A stretch of DNA of 64,000 nt. Origin: Modicisalibacter sp033446685. Lineage in GTDB: Bacteria > Pseudomonadota > Gammaproteobacteria > Pseudomonadales > Halomonadaceae. The stretch covers positions 45,544-109,543 of the forward strand of contig NZ_JAWQLY010000013.1 in the NCBI RefSeq assembly GCF_033446685.1. The letters are read 5' to 3'. Of the stretch, positions 13,681 to 22,271 are shown piece by piece; the stretch's first letter is position 1, and every line of letters begins with the position of its first letter. The notes beneath the pieces were generated by a model that saw only the letters and a list, made by a program, of their open reading frames with translations, did no database searches and had not been told where the DNA came from. Both the position numbers and the translations under genes were made by a program.

Positions 13681-14756
13681 GCGGCTCGCCAATCGCGGGC
13701 GAATGCCAGGCAGCTGTCCCAGTCACCGACGTGCAGGAAGGTCTGCTGGTGCTTGTCGAGCTGGTGACGGTACAGCGGGTCGTAATACTCGGTGAGCAGC
13801 GGCGCCAGCCACGCTTCATGCGCCAGGGAGTTGCCGCGCGCATGCTCGGCGAAGGCCAGCGCCTGCAGCCGCTGCAGCCGCTTCAGCCGCGCGCCGCCCA
13901 GGCGCTTCCTGAGCCGCGCCAGGGCGCTGCTGAGTTGCTTGCGCATCAGCGTCCAGCCCAGCCATTCACCGTACTGGCCGGCATAGATCGCCCACAGGTC
14001 CTCGATGTAGTCCTTGTGAATGCGCGCCAGCCGCCAATCCAGCGGCATCTCCACGCGAATGCGCGGCGCGCGCTCCATGCCCCGCCAGAAGCTCAGCGGA
14101 ATGTTGACACTGCCGATATGCCGCGACTCGTCCTCGACGACATAGGGCGCCGCGACCGAGAGCAGCTCGCGGCCGAGGGCGTGTTCGAAGTCGATCTGCG
14201 CCGGCGCCGGCAACGGGTGGCGACCGAACGCCGAGCCCTTGTGGCGCGCGCAGGCTTCGAGATCCGGCCCGCCGGCACGCTGGACGAGCTCGGTCTTGGC
14301 GCAACCGGTCAGCCCCCCGACGATCAGCATGGGGCGCTCGCCGGCGGCGTCGATGTGCCGGCACAGGGCCTGGCGCATGGCCTTCCAGCCACCCTGGATG
14401 CGCGGGCGCTCGATGCCGGCTTCGGCGAGCCACTGCTGGGCAATCTGCGAGCGCAGTCCGCCGCGAAAGCAGTAGACCAGCGCGTCGGGGTGCGCCGCGA
14501 GATACGCCCGCCAGGCCTCGACACGCCGACGCTTCAGGGACCCGCCCACCAGCCGCTGGCCGAGTTCGATCGCCGCGCCCTGGCCGGCCTCCTTGTAGCG
14601 TATGCCGACGCGGTGGCGCTCCTCGTCGTCCATCAGCGGCAGGTTGACCGCACCCGGCAGCGCGCCCTGGGCGAACTCCACCGGCGCGCGCACGTCGATC
14701 AGCGCGCGCCCCGCGCGCAGCCACTCGAGGTCGGGCTCGAGCGCGGTCAGGCTCAT
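13677..14756 (-). CDS. selU: tRNA 2-selenouridine synthase SelU (MnmH)
   Basis: Replaces sulfur by selenium in 2-thiouridine at the wobble position of tRNAs for Lys, Glu and Gln, using selenophosphate, via a geranylated intermediate. The 359-residue protein has an N-terminal rhodanese domain (LIDVRAPVEF...) with the catalytic cysteine in YCFRGGLRSQ, and a C-terminal P-loop domain beginning GGLTGCAKTELV. The usual GCGKT of the P-loop is GCAKT here. Further matches are ARHKGSAFGR, VEDESRHIG and LLTEYYDPLYRHQL. The ATG overlaps the selD stop (ATGA), so SelD and its consumer are coupled. Confidence 0.95.
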   Translation of the reverse strand: MSLTALEPDLEWLRAGRALIDVRAPVEFAQGALPGAVNLPLMDDEERHRVGIRYKEAGQGAAIELGQRLVGGSLKRRRVEAWRAYLAAHPDALVYCFRGGLRSQIAQQWLAEAGIERPRIQGGWKAMRQALCRHIDAAGERPMLIVGGLTGCAKTELVQRAGGPDLEACARHKGSAFGRHPLPAPAQIDFEHALGRELLSVAAPYVVEDESRHIGSVNIPLSFWRGMERAPRIRVEMPLDWRLARIHKDYIEDLWAIYAGQYGEWLGWTLMRKQLSSALARLRKRLGGARLKRLQRLQALAFAEHARGNSLAHEAWLAPLLTEYYDPLYRHQLDKHQQTFLHVGDWDSCLAFARDWRAA

Positions 14757-15790
14757 CGCCGGACCTCGATCAGCGCCTCGCCGCCGGCCTTCGTGCACTC
14801 GCCGAACGACTCGAGACTCAGCCCGAACTTGCGACCGACACGCTCGACATCATCGGCGTAGGCGGGATGCACCGCCAGCAGCAGGCCGCCGGAAGTCTGC
14901 GGGTCGCACAGCCACTGCCAGTGGGCGGCGTCCATCTCGGGCAGGCGCTTGCCCAGCGCCTGATGGTTGCGCCCGGTGCCGCCGGGCACCGCGCCCTGGC
15001 GGCGATAGGCCTCGGCCTCGGCGAGTCGCGGCAGGCGCCGGAAGTCGATGCGTGCGGCCACCCCGCTGGCTTCGCACATCTCGCTCAGGTGCCCGGCCAG
15101 GCCGAAACCGGTGACGTCGGTCATCGCATGTACGCCGGAAATGCGCGCCATCTCGACGCCGATGTCGTTGGGCTTGAGCATGGTTTCGCGTGCCAGCCCC
15201 TGGTGACCCTCCTTGAGCAAACCGCGCTTCTCGGCGGTGGTCAGCAGACCGACGCCGAGCGGCTTGGTGAGATACAAAAGATCGCCGGGCTCGGCCCCCT
15301 TGTTGAGCTTGAGCGTGTCGAGATCGACCAGGCCGTTGACCGCCAGGCCGAAGATCGGCTCGGGGGCGTCGATCGAGTGACCGCCGGCCAGCGCCAGCCC
15401 CAGCTCGCGGCACACCGCCTGGGCGCCGGCGACCACGTCGCCGGCGATGTCGGCGTCCAGCTTGTCGAGCGGCCAGCCGAGGATGCCCAGCGCCATCACC
15501 GGCTTGCCGCCCATGGCGTAGACGTCGCTGATGGCGTTGATCGCGGCGATGCGCCCGAAATCGAAGGGATCGTCGACGATCGGCGTGAAGAAATCGGTGG
15601 TGGCGATCATCCCGCGGCCATCGCCGAGATCGTAGACCGCCGCGTCCTCGCGGCCCTGGTTGCCGACGATCAGCCGGGTGTTGCTGGCCCCCGGCCCGGC
15701 CTTGGCGAGAATGCCGTCAAGAACGTCGGGGGCGATCTTGCAGCCACAGCCGGCACCATGACTGTACTGGGTCAGGCGAATGGCGCTCAT
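14753..15790 (-). CDS. selD: Selenide, water dikinase (selenophosphate synthase) SelD
   Basis: Makes selenophosphate from selenide and ATP. The 345-residue protein carries the N-terminal catalytic motif SHGAGCGCKI, with cysteine (not selenocysteine) at the active position and the essential lysine. Glycine-rich ATP-binding segments and the TTDFFTPIVDDPFDFG block follow. AAGGAG lies seven bases before the ATG. It precedes selU in a two-gene operon; no selA, selB or selC is present in the window, so the local use is tRNA selenation. Confidence 0.97.
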   Translation of the reverse strand: MSAIRLTQYSHGAGCGCKIAPDVLDGILAKAGPGASNTRLIVGNQGREDAAVYDLGDGRGMIATTDFFTPIVDDPFDFGRIAAINAISDVYAMGGKPVMALGILGWPLDKLDADIAGDVVAGAQAVCRELGLALAGGHSIDAPEPIFGLAVNGLVDLDTLKLNKGAEPGDLLYLTKPLGVGLLTTAEKRGLLKEGHQGLARETMLKPNDIGVEMARISGVHAMTDVTGFGLAGHLSEMCEASGVAARIDFRRLPRLAEAEAYRRQGAVPGGTGRNHQALGKRLPEMDAAHWQWLCDPQTSGGLLLAVHPAYADDVERVGRKFGLSLESFGECTKAGGEALIEVRR

Positions 15791-15876
15791 GGGTCATCTC
15801 CTTGCATGCATGAATGTTCCGGTTGTAGCGGGCTTACGATTTGAAGCGTAGTCGTGAAGGCGCACCGCGAGTCCGT

Positions 15877-17253
15877 TCATAGCGCCTCGATGGCCTCGGC
15901 GAGCTTGTCGACGGCGACCACCTGCATGCCCTCGGGGGCGCGCTTGGGGGCGTTGCCGCGCGGCACGATGGCGCGGGTGAAGCCGTGCTTGGCGGCCTCG
16001 ACGATGCGTTCCTGGCCGCTGGGCACGGGGCGGATCTCGCCGGACAGGCCGACCTCGCCGAATACCACCAGCTCGCGCGGCAGCGAGCGGTTCTGCAGGC
16101 TCGACACCACCGCCAGCAGCACCGCCAGGTCGGCGCTGGTCTCGAGCACCTTGACCCCGCCGACCACGTTGAGGAACACGTCCTGGTCGCCGGTGAACAG
16201 CCCGCCGTGCTTGTGCAGCACCGCCAGCAGCATCGCCAGGCGGTTGCTGTCGAGCCCCACCGCGACGCGCCGCGGGTTGCCCAGCGCCGAGTCGTCGAGC
16301 AGCGCCTGGACCTCGACGAGGATCGGCCGGGTGCCCTCCCAGACCACCATCACCAGGCTGCCCGGGGCCTGCTCCTCGCTACGCGAAAGGAAGATCGCGC
16401 TGGGATTCTTGACCTCCTTCATGCCCTGCTCGAGCATCGCGAACACGCCCAGCTCGTTGACCGCGCCGAAACGGTTCTTCTGGCCGCGCAGGGTGCGAAA
16501 GCGCGAATCGGCGCCGCCCTCGAGCAGCAGCGAGGCGTCGATCATGTGCTCGAGCACCTTGGGGCCGGCCAGGGTGCCGTCCTTGGTCACGTGGCCGACC
16601 AGCATCAGCACGGTGTTCGACTGCTTGGCGAAACGCGTCAGCGCCGCCGCCGACTCGCGGACCTGGGCCACCCCGCCCGGCGCCGAACCGATATCCTCGA
16701 GATGCATGGTCTGAATGGAGTCGATGATCAGCACCTCGGGGCGCTCGCGCTCGGCGACGCCGAGGATCGTCTCGACGCTGGTCTCGGCGAGCATCTTGAG
16801 TCCCTGGGCGGGCAGTTGCAGGCGGTGCGCGCGCATCGCCACCTGCGACAGCGATTCCTCGCCGGTGACGTACAGCACGCGGCGCTGCTGCGCGAGCTTG
16901 CAGGCGGTCTGCAGCAGCAGGGTCGACTTGCCGGCCCCCGGATTGCCGCCCAGCAACACCGCCGAGCCCGGCACCAGGCCACCGCCGAGCACGCGATCGA
17001 ACTCGCCGAAGGTCGACGAAAAGCGCGGTACCTCGGCGAGATCGACACTGGCCAGGTCGGTGACCTCCCGCGACAGGCTGCCGGCATAGCCGGCACGCGC
17101 CGTCGTCGGACCGCCGCCGCTACCCGGGCGCGCGGCAGCCAGGCGCACCTCGCTCAAGGTGTTCCACTCACGGCAACTGGTGCACTGGCCCTGCCACTTG
17201 CTGTATTCGGCACCGCATTCGGTGCATACGAAGGCGCTCTTCGCTTTCGCCAT
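15877..17253 (-). CDS. radA: DNA repair protein RadA
   Basis: A RecA-family ATPase with a lon-like C-terminal domain that promotes branch migration in recombination. The 458-residue protein has an N-terminal zinc finger C-X2-C-X11-C-X2-C (CTECGAEYSKWQGQCTSC), Walker A GGNPGAGKST near 95-104, Walker B VLIIDSIQTM, the RadA-specific KNRFG motif, and the Lon-like domain with VGLSGEIRPV. AGGAAGCCC precedes the ATG. It appears monocistronic. Confidence 0.97.
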   Translation of the reverse strand: MAKAKSAFVCTECGAEYSKWQGQCTSCREWNTLSEVRLAAARPGSGGGPTTARAGYAGSLSREVTDLASVDLAEVPRFSSTFGEFDRVLGGGLVPGSAVLLGGNPGAGKSTLLLQTACKLAQQRRVLYVTGEESLSQVAMRAHRLQLPAQGLKMLAETSVETILGVAERERPEVLIIDSIQTMHLEDIGSAPGGVAQVRESAAALTRFAKQSNTVLMLVGHVTKDGTLAGPKVLEHMIDASLLLEGGADSRFRTLRGQKNRFGAVNELGVFAMLEQGMKEVKNPSAIFLSRSEEQAPGSLVMVVWEGTRPILVEVQALLDDSALGNPRRVAVGLDSNRLAMLLAVLHKHGGLFTGDQDVFLNVVGGVKVLETSADLAVLLAVVSSLQNRSLPRELVVFGEVGLSGEIRPVPSGQERIVEAAKHGFTRAIVPRGNAPKRAPEGMQVVAVDKLAEAIEAL

Positions 17254-17296
17254 GGGCTTCCTGTCGATGATTCGACGATGATAACGCGCAAGGGAT

Positions 17297-17333
17297 AACG
17301 AACTGGGGCGGCCGATGGCCGCCCCAGTTCGTT
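17297..17333. terminator. Perfect 17-bp inverted repeat between radA and the lipoprotein gene
   Basis: Arms 17297-17313 and 17317-17333 are exact complements around the loop GAT; the core is GGGGCGGCC / GGCCGCCCC. It lies 37 bases beyond the stop of the leftward lipoprotein gene. No T tract follows on either strand. In build (long, perfect, three-base loop) it resembles the element at 3579-3623. Confidence 0.6.
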
Positions 17334-17370
17334 CATGCGTTGCTACGGCACTGTCTAGCTAAACACCGGC

Positions 17371-17829
17371 TTACTGCTGGCGGTTGAGGCGCAGCGTCTC
17401 GCCGTTCTCGAAGCGCCGACGTTGCGGGTCGACCAGCTCGAGCGTGTCGCTGTCGAGCTTGAGGAAATAGTAGACCTGGCCTTCGCCGTCCGGAGTCAGC
17501 TCGTAGACCGTCGCTTCGGGGTTGTTGGCGGTCCCGCTGAGCACGTTCCACTGCCCCTCGTAATGCTCGGTCGGGGGATTCTGCGGATGCTCACGGTAGC
17601 TGGCGTCGAGGGCGAAATCGCGCGCTTCGTCGGCGGCCTGCTCGTCGCCCTCGAGGGTCACGACAAGATCGATGCCCGCGCAGTTGCGGCACGGCAAGGT
17701 TCCTTCGTAGGTCGCCGTCTGCGGCTCCGCCATCGGCTCCTGGGTGCCCGCACCCTGCTGGGTACCCGTGGCACACCCGCCGAGTAGTGCGAGCATCGCG
17801 GAACCAGCCAGCAACGTCCTGATCTGCAT
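17371..17829 (-). CDS. NlpE-like outer-membrane lipoprotein
   Basis: A 152-residue lipoprotein: signal peptide ending LLGGC (lipidated Cys19), then a Gln/Thr/Gly-rich linker, then an NlpE N-terminal type domain beginning TATYEGTLPCRNCAGIDLVVTL with the C-X2-C pair of that family. In E. coli NlpE activates the Cpx envelope stress response and is linked to copper tolerance; here only the N-terminal domain is present, a common short form. Start at 17829 is chosen because AGGAGG lies seven bases upstream. It lies downstream of the Old Yellow Enzyme gene on the same strand. Confidence 0.85.
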   Translation of the reverse strand: MQIRTLLAGSAMLALLGGCATGTQQGAGTQEPMAEPQTATYEGTLPCRNCAGIDLVVTLEGDEQAADEARDFALDASYREHPQNPPTEHYEGQWNVLSGTANNPEATVYELTPDGEGQVYYFLKLDSDTLELVDPQRRRFENGETLRLNRQQ

Positions 17830-17927
17830 ATGAGTCCTCCTAACCAATGAGCTTGGGCCGCCGCCTGCCTAGGCGGCTCGTGACTCACAGGATAGCGCCA
17901 AGCCAGGCCAGTGGACAGCCCAGCGTT

Positions 17928-19025
17928 TCAGTCGAGTGCCGGATAGTCGGTATAGCCTGCCGCGCCGCCGCCGTAGAAGGTGTCCGGATCCGGCTCGTTG
18001 AGCGGCGCCTGACGACGAAAGCGCTCGACCAGGTCGGGGTTGGCGATATACGGCCGGCCGTAGACCACCGCGTCGGCGAGCCCTTTCTCGATCAGCATCT
18101 CGCCGCGCGCCGCGGTGTAGTGACCGCAATACAACAGCGGGCCACGGAAGCGATCGCGCAGGTCGCGCCGGAAGTCGTCGGTCAACTGCACGCCCTCGCC
18201 GGTCCAGTCGGGTTCGTTGATGTGCAGGTAGCCGATCTTGCGCAGCGACAGCTGTTCGGCCAGGTAGCGCATCATCGCCTCGGGCTCGTCATCGCTGAGG
18301 CCGAAAATCTCGATGAACGGCGACAGCCGCACCCCGACGCGAGCGGCGCCCATCTCCGCGCCGACCGCATCGACCACCTCGAGCAGCAACCGCGCGCGGT
18401 TGATCACGTTGCCACCGTAGCGATCGGTGCGCTTGTTGGAGCCGCTGGCCAGGAACTGCTGCAGCAGATAGGCGTTGGCGGCGTGGACCTCGACCATGTC
18501 GAAGCCGGCCCGCTTGGCGCGCCGTGCCGCCTGGCGATAGTCGTCGATGAGCCCGGGGATCTCACTGAGTTCGAGCGCCCTTGGCGTGCTCGCCGGATGA
18601 CGACCCGCGGTGCCGTCGGCGAACTCGGCGAAGCACTGCGCCCCCTCGCCGCGAATCGCGCTGGGCGCGACCGGCTGCTGACCGTCGGGCTGGACGATCT
18701 CGTGAGAGACGCGCCCCACGTGCCACAACTGCAGTGCCATGCGCCCGCCGGCGTCGTGGACCGCCTTGACCACGTTGCGCCAGCCCTCCTCCTGGGCGTC
18801 GGTATAGATGCCCGGGGTATATACGTAGCCGCGTGCGGTCGGCGAGATGTTGGTCGCCTCGCTGATCACCAGCCCCGCTCCGGCGCGCTGCGCATAGTAG
18901 GTGGCCTGTAGCGGGCCGGGGACGCTGTCGGGCGTACGGGCACGAGTCAGCGGCGCCATGATGACGCGGTTGGGCAGCGTCAGGCGGCTCAGCTCGAGCG
19001 GGGACAGCAGGTTTTCGTAGGCCAT
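17928..19025 (-). CDS. Old Yellow Enzyme family ene-reductase (NemA-like)
   Basis: An FMN-dependent NAD(P)H oxidoreductase of 365 residues in a TIM barrel. Diagnostic parts are the N-terminal LSPLELSRLTLPNRVIMAPLTR, the substrate-binding His/Asn pair in VEVHAANAYL, FLASGSNKRTDRYGG, and the C-terminal FMN-phosphate loop VVYGRPYIANPDL. Relatives reduce activated alkenes, maleimides, nitrate esters and reactive quinones. AAGGAG seven bases before the ATG. Its position next to hmp suggests a stress role, but the substrate is unknown. Confidence 0.93.
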   Translation of the reverse strand: MAYENLLSPLELSRLTLPNRVIMAPLTRARTPDSVPGPLQATYYAQRAGAGLVISEATNISPTARGYVYTPGIYTDAQEEGWRNVVKAVHDAGGRMALQLWHVGRVSHEIVQPDGQQPVAPSAIRGEGAQCFAEFADGTAGRHPASTPRALELSEIPGLIDDYRQAARRAKRAGFDMVEVHAANAYLLQQFLASGSNKRTDRYGGNVINRARLLLEVVDAVGAEMGAARVGVRLSPFIEIFGLSDDEPEAMMRYLAEQLSLRKIGYLHINEPDWTGEGVQLTDDFRRDLRDRFRGPLLYCGHYTAARGEMLIEKGLADAVVYGRPYIANPDLVERFRRQAPLNEPDPDTFYGGGAAGYTDYPALD

Positions 19026-19154
19026 GGTCGCTCCTTGGCGGTAATTCGAAATAATGCTGTCCCAGACATGGCGTTCGTTAGGGCTCTAATCAACTCCTGC
19101 GCCGATTGCTTTTCCCTATAGAACCCGATAATCGCCGGGCATCGTCCACCGTGC

Positions 19155-20333
19155 TCAGGCGTGCAGCGGCCGCGACGGTCCGAAGTGCTCGAAGCGCCGC
19201 CGCTCGGCCGGCACTCCGAGTGCCTCGAGCTGGGTATCGACGCAGTGCATGAAGCCCTGCGGACCGACCAGATAGCACAACGGCTCGTCCTCCGGCAGCA
19301 GCCTCGCCAGCAGTTCGCGATCGATGCGTCCCAGGTGATCCGGCGCAGCATCGCCATCGGCCTGCTCGTAGCAGACCACGCTGCGCAGCCGTTGCGGATA
19401 ACGCTCGGCCAAGGCCGCGACCTCGTCGCCGAAGGCGTGCACGTCAGCGCTACGCGCGGCGTGCACGTAGGTGACCGAACGCCCCGCAGCCAGTGCCTGG
19501 GCGGCCAGCGAGAGCATCGGCGTCTGGCCGACGCCGGCGCTGAGCAGTACCACCGGTGACGCGCCTTCCGCGAGGGTCAACTCGCCCGCCGGCGGCAGCA
19601 GTTCGAGGCGCGCTCCTTCGCTCATGCGGGCGTGGAAATATTCGCTGACCCGGCCGCCGGGCTCGCGCTTGATCGACAAGCGATAGGTGCGGCCGTTGGG
19701 TGCCGCGGACAGGCTGTAGTGACGGAACACCGGCTCGCCGTCGATCAACAGCTTGACGCCGATGAACTGGCCCGGCGCGAAGTCGGCGACCGGCTGGCCG
19801 TCGTCGGGCGCCAGCACGAAGGAGCGGATCTCGGCGCTTTCCTGGCGGGTCGCGGCGACATGGAAGCCCCGCGCGCCGCGCCAGCCCCCCGGCAATGCCG
19901 CGAACTGCTCGTAGCGTGCCGCCTCGAGCTCGATCAAAAGGCCGGCCAGCTCTTCATAGACCGCCTGCCAGGCGCCGGCGATCTCGGCGGTCACCGCCTC
20001 GCCGAGCACCTCGCCGATCGCCGCCATCAGGCATTCGCCGACGAGTGGATAATGATCGGGGCGGATGTTCAGCGACACGTGCTTGTCGACCACCAGCGCC
20101 AGCGCCGCCTTGGCCTGCTCACGGTCGCCGCGCAACTGCACGTAGCGCAGCACCGCGGCGGCCAGCGCCCGTGGTTGCCCGCCGCTCGTCTGGTGGGCGG
20201 CGTTGAACAGCGCCTTGACCTGGGGATAGCGCTCGAACAGCACTGGATAGAAACGCTGGGTGATCGCATCGAGATGCTCGGCGACGACGGGGGCGGTAGC
20301 GGCAACGAGCTGTTCCTGTTGCGGGGTCAGCAT
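19155..20333 (-). CDS. hmp: Flavohaemoprotein, nitric oxide dioxygenase Hmp
   Basis: Converts nitric oxide and O2 to nitrate using NAD(P)H, protecting from nitrosative stress. The 392-residue protein has a globin domain (1-140) with distal Tyr in ITQRFYPVLF, CD-region Phe in KALFNAAH and the proximal haem histidine in VVDKHVSLNIRPDHYPLVG (near 85). The FAD domain follows (VFRHYSLSAAPNGRTYRLSIK), then the NAD domain (VVLLSAGVGQTPMLSL). It is divergent from norR. A sigma-54 promoter and upstream NorR-type sites lie in the shared intergenic region, so NO-induced control by NorR is expected, as in Pseudomonas fhp/fhpR. Confidence 0.97.
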   Translation of the reverse strand: MLTPQQEQLVAATAPVVAEHLDAITQRFYPVLFERYPQVKALFNAAHQTSGGQPRALAAAVLRYVQLRGDREQAKAALALVVDKHVSLNIRPDHYPLVGECLMAAIGEVLGEAVTAEIAGAWQAVYEELAGLLIELEAARYEQFAALPGGWRGARGFHVAATRQESAEIRSFVLAPDDGQPVADFAPGQFIGVKLLIDGEPVFRHYSLSAAPNGRTYRLSIKREPGGRVSEYFHARMSEGARLELLPPAGELTLAEGASPVVLLSAGVGQTPMLSLAAQALAAGRSVTYVHAARSADVHAFGDEVAALAERYPQRLRSVVCYEQADGDAAPDHLGRIDRELLARLLPEDEPLCYLVGPQGFMHCVDTQLEALGVPAERRRFEHFGPSRPLHA

Positions 20334-20374
20334 GAATGGAACTCCGATTAAAGAAGGATGACGCTCCTACTAGG

Positions 20375-20389
20375 GCAATCCCTGTGCCA
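20375..20389 (-). promoter_or_regulatory. Sigma-54 (-24/-12) promoter of hmp
   Basis: On the minus strand the sequence is TGGCAC-AGGGA-TTGC, matching the invariant GG and GC of the sigma-54 consensus TGGCAC-N5-TTGC exactly. Transcription would start about 30 bases before the hmp ATG. This fits activation by the divergently encoded NorR. Confidence 0.85.
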
Positions 20390-20499
20390 GTTGCCGGGAG
20401 GCGCGACACCCTGCCGCAGGGCGCGCCGCTGGGCCAGTTCCGGCCTGTCCCGGCGGCGGCTCGGCGTATCCGCACGCACACATGCCAATGCCGACAGCT

Positions 20500-20564
20500 G
20501 TTAAAACGACACGCCCTAGGGTTGTCATTTTCACTGTCTCGCGGACAATCGCGGTCACTATGAC
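20500..20564. promoter_or_regulatory. Three NorR-type enhancer sites
   Basis: Three 11-base sites match GT-N7-AC: GTTAAAACGAC (20500-20510), GTCATTTTCAC (20524-20534) and GTCACTATGAC (20554-20564). The third is a perfect GTCA-N3-TGAC palindrome and contains the norR ATG (20560-20562). They lie about 110-190 bases upstream of the hmp sigma-54 promoter, a usual enhancer distance, and three sites is the arrangement known for E. coli norVW. Confidence 0.75.
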
Positions 20565-22137
20565 ACGCTTCTACGAAGTCCTCCGCGACCTGCTGACCCG
20601 ACTCGCCGACGGCCAGCCCGTCGATGCCCTTAGGCCGCTGTGGTCGCAATTGCTCGCAACGCTGGTCGGCGACTACCCGGCCGACGCCAGCACACTGATG
20701 GTCAACGACGAGGCGGGGCTGCTGCCGGTCGCCGTGCTCGGCCTGCCCAGCGAGGTGCGCGGCCGGCGCTTCCCGCTCGATCTACACCCGCGGCTGGCGG
20801 CCATCGCCCAGCATTCGGGCGTCTGCCGCTTTCCGCCGGACAGCCCGCTGCCCGACCCCTTCGACGGACTGATCGACGAGGAACTCACCGCGGTCCACGA
20901 CTGCCTGGGGGTGGCGCTGCGCGACGGCGAACGGCTGATCGGCGTGCTCACCCTCGACGCGCTGACGGCCGGCAGCCTGGCCCTCCTCGACGAGGACGAA
21001 CTGCTCGCCAAGGCGCGTCTGCTGGCGACCTGCCTGCGCCTGGCCAGCCAGCTCAGCGCCACCCGCTCGCGGCTCAGCGAGGTCCTCGACAACGAGCCCA
21101 AACCGGCCCTGCAGCGGCACTGGAACAGCCCGGCCATGCAGCGTCTCGACGCCTCGCTGGACCTGGTCGCGCCGACCGACATGTGCGTGTTGCTGCAGGG
21201 CGAGACCGGGGTCGGCAAGGAGCGTGTGGCACGCGCGCTGCATGCCCGCTCGCCCCGCCACCAGGGCCCGCTGGTTCAGGTCAACTGCGCCAGCCTGCCC
21301 GAGCAACTGATCGAGAGCGCGCTGTTCGGCCACCGCCGCGGGGCGTTCTCCGGTGCGGTCCGCGATCATCGCGGGCACTTCGCGATGGCCGACGGCGGCA
21401 CCCTGATGCTCGATGAGATCGGCGAGCTGCCGCTGGCCCTGCAACCCAAGCTTTTGCGCGTGCTGCAGGAGGGCGAGATTCAGCCGCTGGGCAGCGAGCG
21501 ACCCCAGCGCGTCGACGTGCGCATCATCGCCGTGACCAACCGCGACCTGGCCGCCGAGGTCGCGGCGGGGCGCTTTCGCGAGGATCTCTATCACCGCCTG
21601 ATCGTTTTCCCGCTGCAGGTGCCGGCGCTGCGCGAGCGCCGCGAGGATCTCCTGCTGCTCGCCGGTAGCTTCCTCGCCGATAACCGGGTACGCCTGGGCG
21701 TCAATAATTTGCGCCTGTCGAGCGCGGCCGAGGCGGCCCTGCTGGCCTGGCACTGGCCGGGCAACGTGCGCGAGCTTGAACACACCCTGGGTCGCGCGGC
21801 GCTGCGCGCACTGGGCGAGCATCTCGGCGAGTCGCGCCGCGACGCCTCGGTCGATTGCCGCCGCCAGGCGGTGATCCGCATCGACAGCCGGCACCTCGAT
21901 CTGCCGTCGAGTGCATCGCACGGCACACCCGCCACGGATACGGTCCCCGCAGTCACTGCCAGCGCCGGTACCGACGACGGCTGGCTGACCCTGCGCCAGG
22001 CGATCGACGACTTCCAGAGCGACTATATCCGCCAGGCACTGGCCGCTCACGGCGGCAACTGGGCGGCCACCGCGCGCACCCTGGGGCTCGATGCCGGCAA
22101 CCTGCATCGCCTGGCCCGGCGCCTGGCGCTCAAGTGA
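20560..22137 (+). CDS. norR: NO-responsive sigma-54 activator NorR (FhpR-like)
   Basis: A 525-residue enhancer-binding protein. The N-terminal GAF domain (about 1-170) aligns with NorR (LPVAVLGLPSEVRGRRFPLDLHPRLAAI, SPLPDPFDGLI) and senses NO through a non-haem iron. The central AAA+ domain has Walker A GETGVGKE, Walker B TLMLDEIGELP and the sigma-54-contacting loop GAFSGA (the consensus is GAFTGA, a conservative change). The C-terminal helix-turn-helix includes NWAATARTLGLDAGNLHRL. The ATG at 20560 gives the best N-terminal match to E. coli NorR, although no clear Shine-Dalgarno precedes it. Divergent from hmp. Confidence 0.95.
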   Translation: MTRFYEVLRDLLTRLADGQPVDALRPLWSQLLATLVGDYPADASTLMVNDEAGLLPVAVLGLPSEVRGRRFPLDLHPRLAAIAQHSGVCRFPPDSPLPDPFDGLIDEELTAVHDCLGVALRDGERLIGVLTLDALTAGSLALLDEDELLAKARLLATCLRLASQLSATRSRLSEVLDNEPKPALQRHWNSPAMQRLDASLDLVAPTDMCVLLQGETGVGKERVARALHARSPRHQGPLVQVNCASLPEQLIESALFGHRRGAFSGAVRDHRGHFAMADGGTLMLDEIGELPLALQPKLLRVLQEGEIQPLGSERPQRVDVRIIAVTNRDLAAEVAAGRFREDLYHRLIVFPLQVPALRERREDLLLLAGSFLADNRVRLGVNNLRLSSAAEAALLAWHWPGNVRELEHTLGRAALRALGEHLGESRRDASVDCRRQAVIRIDSRHLDLPSSASHGTPATDTVPAVTASAGTDDGWLTLRQAIDDFQSDYIRQALAAHGGNWAATARTLGLDAGNLHRLARRLALK

Positions 22138-22271
22138 AGCGATGCCGTCAGCAGGATCGCGCAGGATCGACCATGGCCAGAGCGCGAGGCTTCTTCCACA
22201 CTGCCCTACGACAATCCGCCGAAGCCCATCAGTCGCTTCGGCGCCCGCTATCAGCCAGGGAGGCAACCCAG

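Noticed and set aside
14753..15790. Selenocysteine in SelD
   Set aside because: The catalytic position is an ordinary Cys codon in GAGCGCKI; no in-frame TGA.
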